Shown one piece after another: positions 11,562 through 23,460 of a stretch of 64,000 nucleotides of DNA. Both the position numbers and the translations under genes were made by a program. Each line of letters begins with the position of its first letter. Within the stretch, counting starts at the first letter, position 1. The DNA comes from Cavia porcellus (taxonomy: Eukaryota > Chordata > Mammalia > Rodentia > Caviidae): NCBI RefSeq assembly GCF_034190915.1, contig NW_026947486.1:21540001-21604000 (forward strand), written 5' to 3'. Below the pieces are notes generated by a model that was not told the DNA's origin, searched no databases, and worked only from the letters and a program-made list of their open reading frames with translations.

Positions 11562-11797
11562 AATGGAGTGGTTCCCTCCAGGGCAGAGTCACAAACGGAC
11601 GAGATTCATCCCCAAAAAAACAATTGACTGTGTCCTTGGGAGGTCCTCGCTCCCAATTTGAGGGCATCCCCTCCCAATGGAGTGGTTCCCTACCCGGGGT
11701 AGAGTCACACATGGATGAAATTCGTCCAAAAAAAACCCCAATTGACTCTGTCCGCGGGAGGTCCCGCTCCCCAAATTGAGGGCGTCCCCTCCTGAAG
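11562..11797 (-). repeat. Tandem duplication in the retroviral leader
   Basis: Two diverged copies of a ~115-bp unit (about 11,562-11,677 and 11,678-11,797). Each begins, as written on +, with TGGAGTGGTTCCCT and contains CAATTGACT and GGAGGTCC. It lies between the primer site and the gag start, where gammaretroviruses keep packaging and translation elements. Confidence 0.8.
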
Positions 11798-11877
11798 TAT
11801 GAACTGACCACATTCCAAACAAACCCTCCAGAGTATTTAATTTAGGTGTTCAGAATTGAGTCAGGGGTCTTGCCTCC

Positions 11878-11895
11878 ATCCTGGATGAGCCCCCA
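11878..11895 (-). promoter_or_regulatory. Primer-binding site, tRNA-Pro type
   Basis: On the - strand, TGGGGGCTCATCCAGGAT lies two bases inside the 5' LTR. It differs at two positions from the 18-base proline-tRNA site used by murine-leukaemia-type viruses. Confidence 0.88.
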
Positions 11896-11897
11896 AA

Positions 11898-12487
11898 TGT
11901 GATAGCTCGGCCCCGGAATAAAATCCAAGGAAGCAAGAAATTAAGAAATTTGGAGCAAAGGCTTTATTTTAGGCCAGGCCTGGTGATGCAGCCTCTGGTT
12001 GCCAATATGGAAGACTGCGAGCCTGACAGCTAAAGGGCAGGGTTTTTATCCTGTAAAACCACAAACAGCTGCTGGTTTCACAATGCAAGGAGGAAGGTGG
12101 GTTTGTGGCACACTACAGAACAGGAACATGGTGATTACATTTCTTGGGAAGAGCAAGGTTCAGTTAAGGGTTGGTCTAACAAGCAAGTTTAGATTAGGCA
12201 AACATCCTCTGGGGGAAGGCACATACTGCAAACAAGCAAGTTTCCCTGCAAAGAAGCAAGTTTAGATTAGGAAGACATCCTGTAATTTCCTTGTAGTTAA
12301 ATGTTTCTTAAGGAATAGCACATTTTATTACAGATAGGTGGAAGGGAGTGGGGGGATTACAAGAAACTGAAACTTAAGGCTTTTACGTGAAATGGAGACT
12401 TAATCTAAAAAGAATGGGGAGGGGAGGGGCTTGTGCAGCGCATACAGAACAAGGTGGAGGCGCATTGGTTAGAGCTATGCTGCAACA
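11898..12487 (-). repeat. 5' LTR of the class I ERV
   Basis: A 590-bp LTR that on the - strand starts TGTTGCAGC and ends CTATCACA (TG...CA). It carries a TATA-like ATAAAA in the GGATAAAAACCC context and, downstream, an AATAAA polyadenylation signal in CTAAAATAAAGCC. It is directly followed by the primer-binding site. Confidence 0.92.
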
Positions 12488-13496
12488 CCAGAAACCCCCT
12501 TTTCAATTTCTTTAAAGAGCTTGACAAGTATTGGTGATATAACATCCCTAGTTTTTGTAGAATTCAGCCATAAATTCATTAGGGACTGGGCTTTTTTAGT
12601 TGTTATATTCTTTATTATTGCTCCATTTTTACAGTTATAAGGTTATTTGATAGTTAAACATATTTATGTCTTCTTGAGTTAGCTTTGTTAATTTGTATGA
12701 GTCTAGGAATCTGTCCATCTCTTTAACATTTGCTATTTTGTTGGAATACAACTTTCATAGTAGTTACTATTTTGTGGATTTCAACATCTCTTCTGATTTC
12801 ACTGTTTTCATTTCTGATTGTATTGATGTCTTTTCTTACTCTGTATGAGTCTGGCTAAGTGCTTATATATTTTATTAATATTTCAAAGAACTAGCTTTTC
12901 AGTTTGTTGATATTTTTGTACTGTTTTTTAAATTCTCAGTTTCATTGAATTCTGCTCTTTATAACTTCTCTTTCTAATTTTGGTGTGGGCCTGGATTATT
13001 GTTCTTTTTCAAGTATTTTAAGATTTCTCGTAAGATTATTAATTTGAGCTTGCTCCATTTTCCTAATATGAGCATTAACTGCCATGAACTTTCCTTAGAA
13101 TTGCTTTCATAGTGTCTCAGAGTTTTTAGTGAGTTGTACAGTTCCTGTCATTAACTTCTAGAAAGTTTTTAGTTTCTTTTATTTTTTTCTGTGACCCATT
13201 GCTTGTTTTGGAGTATATTTTTCCTTTTACAGGAGCTTCTTACTTTTCTGTGATTTTTTTTCCTTAGTTGTTTTCTATTTTCATTGTGTAGTGGTCTGAT
13301 AGTATATATCAGATCATTTCAATTCTTTGATATTTATGTGGCAGGCTTTGTGGACTAGTATGTGATCTGTTTTGAAAAAAGTTCTGTGTCCTACAGAAAG
13401 AAATGTATACTCTTTTTATAGAGGGTTGGAATGCTTTGTAAATATCTATTACACCCATATGTTCAAGAGTGTGGTTTAGCTCTGAATTTTACTTAT

Positions 13497-13588
13497 TTAT
13501 CTTTTTCATTGTACTGGGGATTAAACTCATGACCGCATGCTTGTCAGGCAGGCACTTATGCCACTAAGCTAAATCCCTGGCCCATTTG
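13497..13588 (-). repeat. ID-type (tRNA-derived) SINE
   Basis: The block reads as the complement of GCTCAGTGGCAT...GTTCGATCC-type A and B boxes (on +: GGGGATTAAACTCATGACC...CACTAAGCTAAATCCC). Confidence 0.8.
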
Positions 13589-16116
13589 ATCTATATCTTT
13601 GCAAAGTGTGTGTCAAAGCTATTGATTGTGTTAGAGTTTATTTGATCTTTTATATTCATTAGTTTTTGTTTTATAGAGATATAGTATTTGGTACATAAAT
13701 ATCGGTGTTATCTCTTATTGTTGGATTGTTATATCTAATGAACTTCTTTGTCTATTATAGTCAGTTTTAGTATTAAGTTTACATGCCTGAGTTCAAAATT
13801 ATTACCCCTGTTTTTTTCAGGTTTTTGGAGCATGAGATATTGTTTTCTATCCCTTAATTTTTAGTCTCTGAATATATTTTTGGATTATATGAGTTTCTTG
13901 AATGTAAAGGATTGCTGAATTCTGCTTTTTGAACTGATCTGCCAATCTGTGTCTTTCAGTTTGAGAGTTGAGGCTGTTGAGAGAGATTACTGAGATAGGC
14001 TGATTATTTGCTATTATTGTCTTCTTTTTCTATTGGTGACTTATATTTTTCTTTTTCTGACATTTTTTGTTTGTTGTTTATCCATTAACCTTACTTTGAT
14101 TTTTGGACTCCTCTGGGAGCTATTGATTTTGTTGTTTCTGTAAAGAATATTCTTAAGTATTTTTTGGGACATATACCACTCACACGTTTTTTGAGTTGGT
14201 CTTTTTCATGAAATATCTTATTTTTCTATCTGTTTTGAAGGATAGTTTTGTTGGATAAATTAATCTTAGTTGGAAATGATTTGCTCTTGGGTCTTAAAAT
14301 ACTTCACTTCAAGCTTTTCTAGCCTTTTAGGTTTGTGTTGAAAAGTCTCCTGTGGTTCTAAATGGTTCTAATTACTTATATGTGATTTTTATGTTTTTCT
14401 CTGCTTTTAAAATTCTGGGTCTTTTGCTTGATATCTGGTATTTTAATAAGGATATGCCTTGGTGATCTTTTTCATCATTTTTTGTTTGGTGTTCACTGTC
14501 ACTTACTTATATTTTAAATCTTTTTCTCATATTTGGAAGGTTTTCTTTTATGATTTCTCTAAACATGTTAACAAATCCACCTGTGTTATCTTCTGGTTTT
14601 TCCCTAAAACCAGTTAACCTTAGATTGGTCTTCTGATTGTCACCTAGCAGCTACTAGATAATCTTCTCTTGTTTTCTTATTTTCTTTGTGGCTTATTTGA
14701 GTGTTTCTGCATAATTCACTATTTTGTCCTTAATTTCAGGTGCTGTGTCTTTACATAGGTCATTTCTGAAATATATGAATTCTGTAAGTTTCTTTTTATT
14801 TCAGCTCTTTGTGTCTGACATCTTTTTGAGTATTCTGTATCCTTGTTGAGTCTATCATTCAAGATTTGAACTGTTTTGGTTGGCTCATCCAGTTTTTTAC
14901 TTACTTTCCCTGAATTTACCATGGGTCTACTGAGTGACACTGTTATAACTTTTGGTTCATTTTCTCCTTAAAGTCATCTAGATTCTTCATCCCTTCTATA
15001 AACTTTTCATAGAGTTCTGCTACCTGGTATTTACTTTCCTCTCTGTTTCCCCTTGCCCTTGCCCCCTTAGTATAGTTGGGAGACCTCAGGAATCTTCTGT
15101 TTCTTTGCTTCTCATGTTTTCTCCTTTTTGAGGAGTGTACTGCAAGATGAAGTCTAATAGAGTGAGGAGGTGAGGAGAGTGTGTGGTTTATATGAAGATT
15201 TTTAGTAGGATGTTGCCTTTTAAAGGCATCTTTTCAGTTCTGTATTTCTAGTGATTCTATTTATCCCTTCTATTATTTACCTTAAGTGATTTGGTGTCTG
15301 TCTCTGTGTTTTGCAGAGACTTACTTATAACAGCATCAGCTTTTCAGAGGTGTTCTCTAGCCATAGCTAGTGATTGGCTTTTGGGTCTCTCCCATGATCC
15401 TGCCCCCTTCATTTGCTAGGGAAGATAGGTTGCAAACTGTTTGACCTAATACCTAGTTCTTTTGTAGTAGATTATAGTATTATTTATGACCCCTAGGCCG
15501 TGTGATTATTGGCATACACGGAATACCAATTGATTGCAATAACTGTCCCCTTGGCAAAAATGTTACAACAAATAATCATGAGTGTCAAGCACAAACTAGA
15601 TAATGACATACTCTAGTAATTTACACTGTACCACCTTTAATCATCAGAAAGAGATCTATTGTTACAGAACAAACTAAGACAACCCAGGTATTTATATACA
15701 GTAAATAGAGCAATATTACCTCCTTCTAGAGTGCTGTGAAAGCTTAGTAAGGCATAATTAACTACCTACAGATTTTTAAGGATAAATGGTGTGGATATTG
15801 AAGCATTAAGAGAAGACAAAAAGAAATAGGTTATGAAAAATTAAACAATGGAACATGGGAGGAAGGTGGTAAGGTTGATGTGAAAGGTCCTATTAAGGAA
15901 TTAAGAAAAATTAGTAATGTTAGATAACAGTAACTGAAAACAACCAATCAGGATTAAACAGTAGCAAATGAAGATTAGACTAGGGGAAAAGAAAATAAGA
16001 AGTATTTAGAAAACATTAAAAAAGACATGGTAAGAAAAAAGAGAAATAAAAATAAGGGAAGACTTGTTCAAAACAATAAAGTTATATTTAAAAAAGGAAA
16101 ATAAGAAAATGGGGGA

Positions 16117-16265
16117 TCACTGGCCATGGTGGCACGCACCTGTAATCCCAGCACTTGATCGGCTGACTGAGGCAAGAGGATCATTGTGAGTTCGAGTCCA
16201 GCCTGGGCTACAAAATGAATTTAAGGTCAGCCTGAATGACATAGTGAATCCCTGTATCAAAAAGA
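16117..16265 (+). repeat. B1-type (7SL-derived) SINE
   Basis: GGTGGCACGCACCTGTAATC, CCAGCACTTG, GAGTTCGAGTCCAGCCTGG and an A-rich tail in the usual B1 order. Confidence 0.85.
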
Positions 16266-16972
16266 TAAAAAACAATGGATGATACAACTCCACACTCTAC
16301 TAATAGTACAATGATAATAATAACAATTATAAACCCCTCAGAGAAATTACCAATAAAGGAGAAAAAAGAAAAAAGGAGAAAAAAGGGAAAGAGACAAAGA
16401 AAAAGAAAGAAAAAATATCAGAAGAGTGTTTTCTTCCAGAGCTTGAAGTCTTTTTAATCCTACAAGTCACAGTCCTCTTTGCCCTTCATTATGGTCTGGG
16501 TTTGTGTGGAGATTTGTCACTGCCGTGGGTTTCCTGTCTTTCAACCCATTTGTCCAAGCTAGGGCATCAGTCCAGGAACTGTTTGGAGCATTGGGTTCTG
16601 AGGCTCCTGGTACAGATTCCTGCTGGTCGGGGGGCCAACAGTGGGCACCTGATGTATATTCTGATGTCTGTGTGACCAGCTCTAGACACTAGGTGGAGGC
16701 TGATGTTACCTTGGGGCTCCAGCAGAGACCCAAGTGCTCCTGGGACTGATGGGGAGAGAGTCTAGCAGGCCCAGTGAGGGAACAGGGGACTGAGTGATGT
16801 CTCATGGGTGTGCAGAGCACCAGAAAAAAACAAATCTTAACACTTGCTGCTAACCAGGCAGAAGACCAGCCTGCTGTGCCAGGGAGGGACTGTGTCTAGG
16901 ACTCTAGCAAAATGCAGGGTGGAAACTTTGAGGTGCACAGAGTGAAGCAGTGCAACTGGTGCTGAGGACTTT

Positions 16973-17669
16973 TTCTTTAATTTTTTTTTATTTTAAAGAT
17001 AAACCCAACAACAACAGCAAAACCAGAATAAAGCAAATCAATGCAAAGCACTGAAATTGGTACAGAACTTTGAAGCAGGACAATAGGAAAACAACAATGG
17101 CTACCATAGTATATCCCGTTATATTCACAATAGTTGCCCATCCCATCAGATATAGCAAAATCAAACAAACAAACAAACAAACAAACAAAACCCAGAATGA
17201 AACCAATCAAAACAGAACATTGAATAGAGAAAAACAGTTAATCAGAACAAAACAGTGGGAACAATATTGAATTTCAAAAATACAGAAAGAAATCCCCCAA
17301 TTTTGCTATACTGCATACTGTTATCCTCCCATTAGATGCTCAAACTGCTGGCCCCAGGCCTGCAAAGTCAACCAAACAATTCAAACATTCAATTGCTTTT
17401 TGTACCTTAGTTGATAGCAACTCAGCCTATCCTCCAAACCAGCTAGTTGCTTATGTTGTCAGGGGAAAGTTCTTGATTCTCAGCCTACATGCTAGTAGGC
17501 TCATGGGAGGTGGTATCTGACTTCTCTCTTCCTGGGTCCCGCGTGGTCTACGTGGCTTACCAGAAAGCCCAACTAGTTGGCTTTTTGGTGGGCTCCTTGC
17601 TGGGCCAGCATGGCTGATTCTTAGGAGTTGCTATCTGACTCCTTTATTCCTGGGCCCTGCATGACTTGC
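16973..17669 (-). mobile_element. Composite short retroposon (family X), copy 1
   Basis: 697 bp flanked by a perfect 11-bp duplication CTGAGGACTTT (16,962-16,972 and 17,670-17,680). The left end is T-rich (the A-tail on the - strand). The left half is A-rich and resembles L1 3' UTR; a (CAAA)n run lies at 17,163-17,189. The middle shares a ~200-bp core with copies 2 and 3 (CAGGCCTGC..AGTCAA, AACTCAGCCT). The right end is GC-rich, with 2-3 loose ~55-bp repeats. Confidence 0.75.
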
Positions 17670-17680
17670 CTGAGGACTTT

Positions 17681-18834
17681 CATATGAGTACAACTTACTG
17701 GATAATTTGTGATTCTCTTCAATTTCCTCCATCCTTGTCATCTTTTTTTTGTTTGTAGGCTTTTCAAAGTCAACCTGCTCAATCTAAGAAGGAAGCCAAT
17801 AAAGAGTTTGTAAAAGATGTTCCCAAGATGATTAATAGAAGCCAACATCTTGAGTTGGCCAGATATACTGAAATGAACAATAAAAGGTAAGAGGGGACTT
17901 AGATTGGATTGTGTTACATGGGAACAGAGAGCATGTGACATCTTTTTGTCCCCATTAAGAGCATGTTTAGTGAGCCACAGTGGTGACTGACATGTTAACT
18001 TAGCGCACAGAGTTGAGCCTAGCTATGGTTACTAAAGAGTTACAGTTTTCTCTCTTTTTCCATGGTGATGGTGGTGGTGGTGGTGTGTGTGTGCGCGTGT
18101 GTGCATGTGCATGCACATGAACACATGTCATTGAAGAATTTGCCAAAGACCCTATTTTCATCTTTTCTCTGTTTTAGTAATTTAGTAGTCTATGAACTAC
18201 TCTGTGTATGGAAGTGTGGAGGCAGTTTAACTCTTTAGGGACTCTCGTCAGCTGGCTATTTACCAGTTTGTTTATCCCATTAGAATCTTTGGGAGATGAA
18301 CATTCTTATCTAGAAGTGGAAAAACAATTTACTTCTAGAAAATTTTTCCTGGAAGAAGATTTAAAAAGTAGATTAAGTCCTTTGTATATTTTCTTCTCGT
18401 TCTTGTAGAAATAATTTTTTCAGGTACTGACCAACCTGTGCTTGAATAGATTAAATAGATAGCTATAACAGGACCAAACTTGGGTTCCAGTAAATAAGAA
18501 GATTGGGAAGTCTGGAAAATTAACCTGAAAGGTCCGCTGGACACTTCGCTAATTACTAAGCAGAAAGTCATCAAGCCAAATGGTCAACATTTATTCCTAT
18601 GTGGTTTCTTGTTGAAATGGGATTTCTGAAGTTTACATACATATTAGACATTAGTTTCTTGCATTATTTTGTTTTGAATTACTTTCATTGTTCTAACTTT
18701 AGCAATGAAACCCTCACTAATGCCGGGAACATTCTTCTTTTGTTTAAGATTCAGTGAAATAAACCCTAATAATAGTACTAGAACTACTAATACTGTCGTT
18801 TATTGAGTATTCATTATAATCATGCACCTTGTAA
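17681..18834 (+). other. Intron sequence around the first CCNB3 exon
   Basis: Apart from the exon, this holds a GGT/GT-rich microsatellite at about 18,062-18,118 and a short MIR-like stretch near 18,775-18,835. Nothing else is recognised. Confidence 0.6.
17759..17886 (+). CDS. CCNB3: CCNB3 coding exon, N-terminal region
   Basis: A 128-bp exon preceded by a pyrimidine tract and TTTGTAG and followed by the strong donor GGTAAGAG. It opens at a codon boundary and ends two bases into a codon, whose last base opens the next exon (arginine). The peptide is basic, with a KKEANKEFVKDV core that matches the conserved segment just downstream of the destruction box in mammalian cyclin B3. It is probably disordered and lies between the APC/C degradation signal (not in the window) and the giant exon. 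No destruction box or KEN motif is visible in this exon. Recognition rests on this motif plus exact frame agreement with the next exon. Confidence 0.9.
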
Positions 18835-20578
18835 ATTTTTTATTGATAGCTTCATTGAGATATAATTTGCATACGACACAACTCAGGTGAAGTATATAAC
18901 TCAGTGACTTTCAGTATGTTCACTGTTATGCAGCCAACACAATTTTATAACATTTTCTCCAATCCCAAACAAACCCTTTAGCTATCACCTCTCAGTATCC
19001 CCATCCTTCCCAGTTCTAGGCAACTGCTAATCTACTTTATGTTTCTATATAGATGTTCTTATTTTGGATGTTTCATATAAATGAAATTACATAATGTGTG
19101 GCTTTTTATGTTACCTTTCACTTATAGTTTTTGGGTTTCCTACATGTTTTGTAAGTGTCAGTATTTATTTCTTAAGATTGTCAAATAATATTCTATTGTA
19201 TGGATATATCATATATTTATCCATCCATCAGTTGATAAGAGATTTGAGTTTCTTCTACCTTTTGGTTATTGTTAGTAGTGCTGCTATGAATATCTTGTAT
19301 GTGAGCTTTTGATTGAACATCTATTTTTAATTTTTTCCACTTATGCCAAGAAGTGTGATTACTGGGTCATATGGTAATTCTGAGTTGAACACATTGAGTA
19401 ATTGCCATGCTGTGTTCCACAGTGGCTGCATTGTATCTTCCTTGGTAGAATACATAACTATTCAGATCCTTTGTGAATTAAAATATTTAGTTCTTAGTGT
19501 TTGTATTTTTCGTTTCTAAGTGGTCTTTATATATTCTAGATAAAAGCCATTTATTAGATATGAGATGCAAGTATTTTCTTTGATTCTGTGCATTGTATTT
19601 TTACTTTGTTCGTGATGCATTTTGAACCACAAGGTTTTTAAATTTGATGAAGTATAATTTTTTGTTACCTTTAGGCTTGTGATGTCATATTTAAAGAAAC
19701 CAAATCTAGGTTAAAAAGAATTTATACCTGTTTTCTTCTAAAAATTTTAAAGTGTCAGCTCTTAACTAGGTTTTTTAAAATCTATTTTGAGTTAATTTTC
19801 TTGCTTATTGTTGGTTAGGGGAGTCTAATTTCATTGTCTTTCATGTGATTATCCAATTTCCCCAGGATTTTTGTTGAGAATACTAATCTTTTTCCCTTTG
19901 TTTTGGCATTCTTATAAAAATTAATTGACTGTAAATGTAAGAATTTATATCTGGATTCTCAGTTTTATTCCACTGATCTATCAGTGTGTTTACCATTACC
20001 TATCTTGTGCCAGTACCACACTATCATGATTACAGCAACTTTGGGGTATATTTTGAAATTGGAAAAATATGGTCCTCAAAATCTTATTTTCTTTTTTTTT
20101 CCTGGGTTTTTTGATACAAGGTCTTGCTACATATTTCACTCTGGCCTTGGACACACTATGTAGCCTAGGCTATACTTGAACTTACGGTGATCCTCCTGCC
20201 TCAGCCTCCCAAGTGCTGGGATTACAAATGTGCACCACCATGCCCAGCTTGTTTTCTCTTTTAAAGACTATTTTGCTATTCTAGGTTCTTTGTAATTACA
20301 TATAAATTACAGAATCGGCTGGTCAGTGTCTATAAATAAGCCAGCTGGAATTCTTCAGGAAATTGCTTTGAATCTCAAAATCAACTTGGAAAATATTGCC
20401 ACCTTAACAAATACCGAGTCTTCTAATTCATGAACATGCAGTTTCTTTGTATTTATTTAGATCTTTAATTTATCTCGATATTTTGCAAACTTTTCAGGGT
20501 ATAATTTTTATACTTGTTAAAATTTGTCTAAACATTGTATTTTTGGTACTATTTCTTTTTTTGTTTAAAAAAAATTTC
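18835..20578 (-). mobile_element. Ancient L1 (L1M-type) 3' end and ORF2 remnant
   Basis: On + it begins TTTATTGATAGCTTCATTGAGATATAATT-like, the complement of an L1M 3' end. It continues through the antisense ORF2 3' region (TTGATAAGAGATTTGAG, CTGCTATGAATATC) with no open frame. A B1 SINE interrupts it at 20,090-20,250. Confidence 0.75.
20090..20250 (-). repeat. B1-type SINE
   Basis: Complement of B1: TTGATACAAGGTCTTGCTAC, CTCAGCCTCCCAAGTGCTGG and GATTACAAATGTGCACCACC. Confidence 0.88.
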
Positions 20579-20657
20579 TTTTGGTACCAGGAATCAAACT
20601 CAGGACCTTACACTTGCCAGGTAGCCATTGTGCCACTGAGCTATATCCCCAGCTCTT
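20579..20657 (-). repeat. ID-type SINE
   Basis: GGTACCAGGAATCAAACTCA and TGCCACTGAGCTATATCCCC are complements of the tRNA-like B and A boxes. Confidence 0.85.
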
Positions 20658-20776
20658 TTTATTGTGTTTTAAATTTTCCTCCTTTTTTCTTTACTTTTAT
20701 TATATAATTGGGATAAGAAAAATTAATATAAGATCTACCCAAGTCAATGTTTAAGTATACAGTATAGTAAATGTTT

Positions 20777-21351
20777 TTTTTAATTTTAAAGGGAATAAAA
20801 CTAAACAATAATGTAGAACCAAACAAAACAGTGAGAACAATATTCAATTTCAAAAACAAGACAGAAGGAAATTTCCCATAGTTGGCTATATTGCATATTG
20901 TTATCCTCTAAATAGATGCTTAGACTACCAGCCTCAGGCCTGCTGAGTCAATCAAACAATACAACCGTTAAGTTTTTTACTTCAGTAGCTATCATCTCAG
21001 CCTGTATTCTTCTAAATCAGCCAGTTACTTACCTGTGAGGGCAAGGGGTACTTGTCTCCCAGCCCACATGTAGGCTGACACATGGGAGGGAGGTGGCTCT
21101 TTGGTTCTCCTTCTGGTCCACAACTGTTTCTGGCTCATGAGAGGAGGTTGACTTCTTGGTTCACCTCCTGGACCATGGCTGCTGCTAGCTCCTGGGAGGT
21201 GGCTGGCTTCTTGGTTCTCCTCCTAGCCCTGCATGGCTGCTCCTGCCTCACAGGAGGGGTTGGCTTCTTGGTTCTCTTCCTGGCTCATGACTGCCACTGG
21301 CTCACAGGAGAGAGTTGGCTTCGTATTTCTCCTCCTGGCCTATAACTAACC
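20777..21351 (-). mobile_element. Composite short retroposon (family X), copy 2
   Basis: 575 bp with a perfect 14-bp duplication TATAGTAAATGTTT (20,763-20,776 and 21,352-21,365). The left end is T-rich, then an A-rich segment and the shared core with copy 1. A minisatellite-like block at 21,090-21,345 follows, with about five ~55-bp units of the form GGCTTCTTGGTTCTCCTCC plus GCTCATGGGAGG. The 87-codon frame over the minisatellite is a by-product of the repeats. Confidence 0.8.
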
Positions 21352-21365
21352 TATAGTAAATGTTT

Positions 21366-22910
21366 ATATATGCAGTAAAGCATTGTTAAGTACATATGTC
21401 AAGATGTACAATAGATTCCTAGAACTTATTTCACCTTGCATAGATGAAACTTTGTACCCTTTGACCTACATCTTTCCATTTCCCCAGCCTTTAGCCCCTG
21501 ACAACTCCCGTGTACGCTGCTTGTATGAGTTTGACTATTTTAGATTCCTCATATTGATAGGATTATTAGTATTGGCCCATTTACATGACATTTTCATTTA
21601 ATATAATATTCTGTATATTTTTGTAATGTGTTTGTTGCTCCAAATGAAAGGATTTTTTTCCTGTATTGGAGATTGAACCCAGGACCTTGCACAATAGACA
21701 TCTACTCTGTCATTGAGCTATTTTCTTAGTCTTTTTTATTTTTTGAATAAGTTGCCCTAATTGGCCTTGAACCTGTAACCCACCTCCTCAGCCTCTTGAA
21801 TAGGTAGGATTACAAACATTTCCTACTGTGGCCATTAGACTGTATTATTTTTGAAGCTGAATAATATTTCCTCCATATATCTACTATGCTTTTTAAATCA
21901 AATTTCACAGCCACTTAATAATTTCCTTTTTAAACTGTTAATTACAAAAGATAGAAACACATTTTATTATTGTGTATTGATCTTATATTCTTGGGTCTGT
22001 AGTTTTTGTGTGAATTTGTTAGGGTTTCCTCTATATAAGAGCATGTCATCTGTGACAGATACTTTTAATTTATTTATTCCAATCAAGATGCCTTTTATTT
22101 AATATCCTTGCCTAGTTGCCCTAGCTAGAACCTTCAGTACAACGGTGAGTATAAGAAGTGAGTGAATATAAGTCTCCTCCTTACAGGAGGAAACTGATAA
22201 TAATGAGTTTGTTATAGAGCCAGGAGTTTGGCACCTTGTCTTCCCTTGATTTTAGAGGGAAGGCATAATCCTGTCACTATTATGGTGTTACTGTGGGTTT
22301 TTCATAGAAGCCCTTTATCAAGTTGAGGAATCTTCTTTCTATTCCTAGTTTGCTGAGTGTTTATATCATGAAAAAATGTTGGATTTGGTCAAATGATTTT
22401 TCTGGATCTATTGATAATGATTATTTGGCTTTTTTTCTGTATTCCATCAGTATAAGTATAGCACATGAATTGAGTTTAGGGTGTTAAGTTAACCTTGCAT
22501 AAATGGAATAAATGCTACTTATTTATGCTACATATTCCTTTTATATATTGCTGTATTTCATTTCTTAGTATTTTGTTGAATTTTTATATGAATATTCATA
22601 AGAAATATTAGTCTGTAGTTTTTTAACGATTTCTTTGGGTATCAAAATAATACTTACCTTAAAGAGTGAGCGGAAAACTGTCTCTACTTTTTCTGTTTCC
22701 CAAGAACATGAGAAATGATATTAATTAACTACTTGGTAGAATTCACTAGTAAAGCCTTATGAACCTGGATTTTTGTTTGTTATCAGTTTTTTGGTTGTTA
22801 ATTCAATGTCTTTTTTTATAGGTCTATTCAGATTTTTAATTTTCCCCTTAAATGAATTTTGGTAGTTTGTTTCTTCCTAAGAGTTTTCCAATTTCATCAA
22901 AATGATCTAA
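21366..22910 (-). mobile_element. Ancient L1 3' end and ORF2 remnant
   Basis: Antisense L1M 3' UTR (21,366-21,650) and ORF2 fragments (21,840-22,910; AACTTGTCATCTGTGACAG-like and CTTGCCTAGTTGCCCTAGC). It is interrupted by the SINE pair at 21,652-21,832. Confidence 0.7.
21652..21832 (-). repeat. B1-ID dimeric SINE
   Basis: The ID complement (GGAGATTGAACCCAGGACC) at 21,652-21,735 is followed directly by the B1 complement (GGCCTTGAACCTGTAACCC, CTCAGCCTC). On the - strand the order is therefore B1 then ID, joined. Confidence 0.7.
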
Positions 22911-22954
22911 TTTATTGGTACATAATTAACAACTTTGATTTATTTTAAGCATAC

Positions 22955-23095
22955 GAATTTGTCAGATTTTTACAACAAGCCTATGAAGGAGATATGATTG
23001 TGCTCCCCATTTATGGGTATAGAATAGAAAGTTAACTTGCCAAGGGTCACCTACCTGGTAAGTGGAAGAGCCAGGCAGTCTAATGACAGACAGTG
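22955..23095 (+). repeat. MIR SINE remnant
   Basis: MIR-type core and end: CAACAAGCCTATGAAGGAG, CCCCATTTATGGG, CTTGCCAAGGGTCACC and AGTGGAAGAGCCAGGCAGTC. Confidence 0.75.
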
Positions 23096-23164
23096 TGTGT
23101 GTTCTTATGATAACTACACCATCTAAAGACTACCTCATCAGGAAGGACTTGGGACCTGTGTTGT

Positions 23165-23460
23165 CATGCAGAACTTTGGAAACACTTTATTTTAATTCAT
23201 TTTTACAATGCAATGTTTTTGGTTATATTCTCTAGAGTTGTATAGGTATCACCACTGTCTAATTGTACTACTTTTCAACACTCTCAAAAGAAACCCCTAT
23301 CTGCAGTTTAGGAATCTTTTTCCTTTCCCAGTTGCCCTTTCTTCCCCTAACCTACCCCTGCCTCAGGCAACCACAAATCTACTTTTGTTATTGATGTATC
23401 TCTAGAAATATGTCTATTCTGGATGTTTTATGTAAATGAGAATATACATATCTGGTCTTT
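23165..23460 (-). repeat. Ancient L1 3' fragment
   Basis: CAGGCAACCACAAATCTACTT and CTATTCTGGATGTTTTATGT are complements of L1M 3'-end sequence. Confidence 0.6.

Larger units (their letters stand above)
4364..12487 (-). mobile_element. Class I endogenous retrovirus (gammaretrovirus-like), defective provirus
   Basis: An 8.1-kb provirus on the - strand: 5' LTR 11,898-12,487, tRNA-Pro-like primer site, leader with a tandem duplication, gag, pol and env remnants, polypurine tract, 3' LTR 4,364-4,955. The 4-bp flanks are CCAT (4,360-4,363) and CCAG (12,488-12,491), compatible with a 4-bp target duplication plus one mutation. By eye the LTRs differ at roughly 50 of 590 positions, so the insertion is old. 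All genes are broken by stops and frameshifts, and capsid, protease and most of reverse transcriptase are missing. It is antisense to CCNB3 and upstream of the first exon seen. It cannot encode infectious virus. Confidence 0.93.
12488..16961 (-). mobile_element. Old L1: ORF2 part, ORF1 and 5' UTR remnants
   Basis: The - strand order is 5' UTR (about 16,961-15,000, GC-rich start then A-rich), ORF1 (about 14,950-14,190; coiled-coil residues encoded at 14,940-14,719), then ORF2 endonuclease and early RT sequence down to 12,488. Many stops. It is interrupted by an ID-type SINE (13,497-13,588) and a B1-type SINE (16,117-16,265). ORF2 is cut at the ERV junction and its 3' part is absent. Confidence 0.7.

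Noticed and set aside
16275..16457. Lysine-rich 60-codon frame
   Set aside because: Translation of an A-rich tract in the old L1 5' UTR next to a SINE tail.
1..17758. Possible upstream CCNB3 exon with the destruction box
   Set aside because: No RxxL-type box with splice borders was seen among the retroelements; probably left of the window.
21082..21345. 87-codon frame rich in Leu, Trp and Ser
   Set aside because: Produced by the ~55-bp minisatellite units of the composite retroposon; no start context or conservation.
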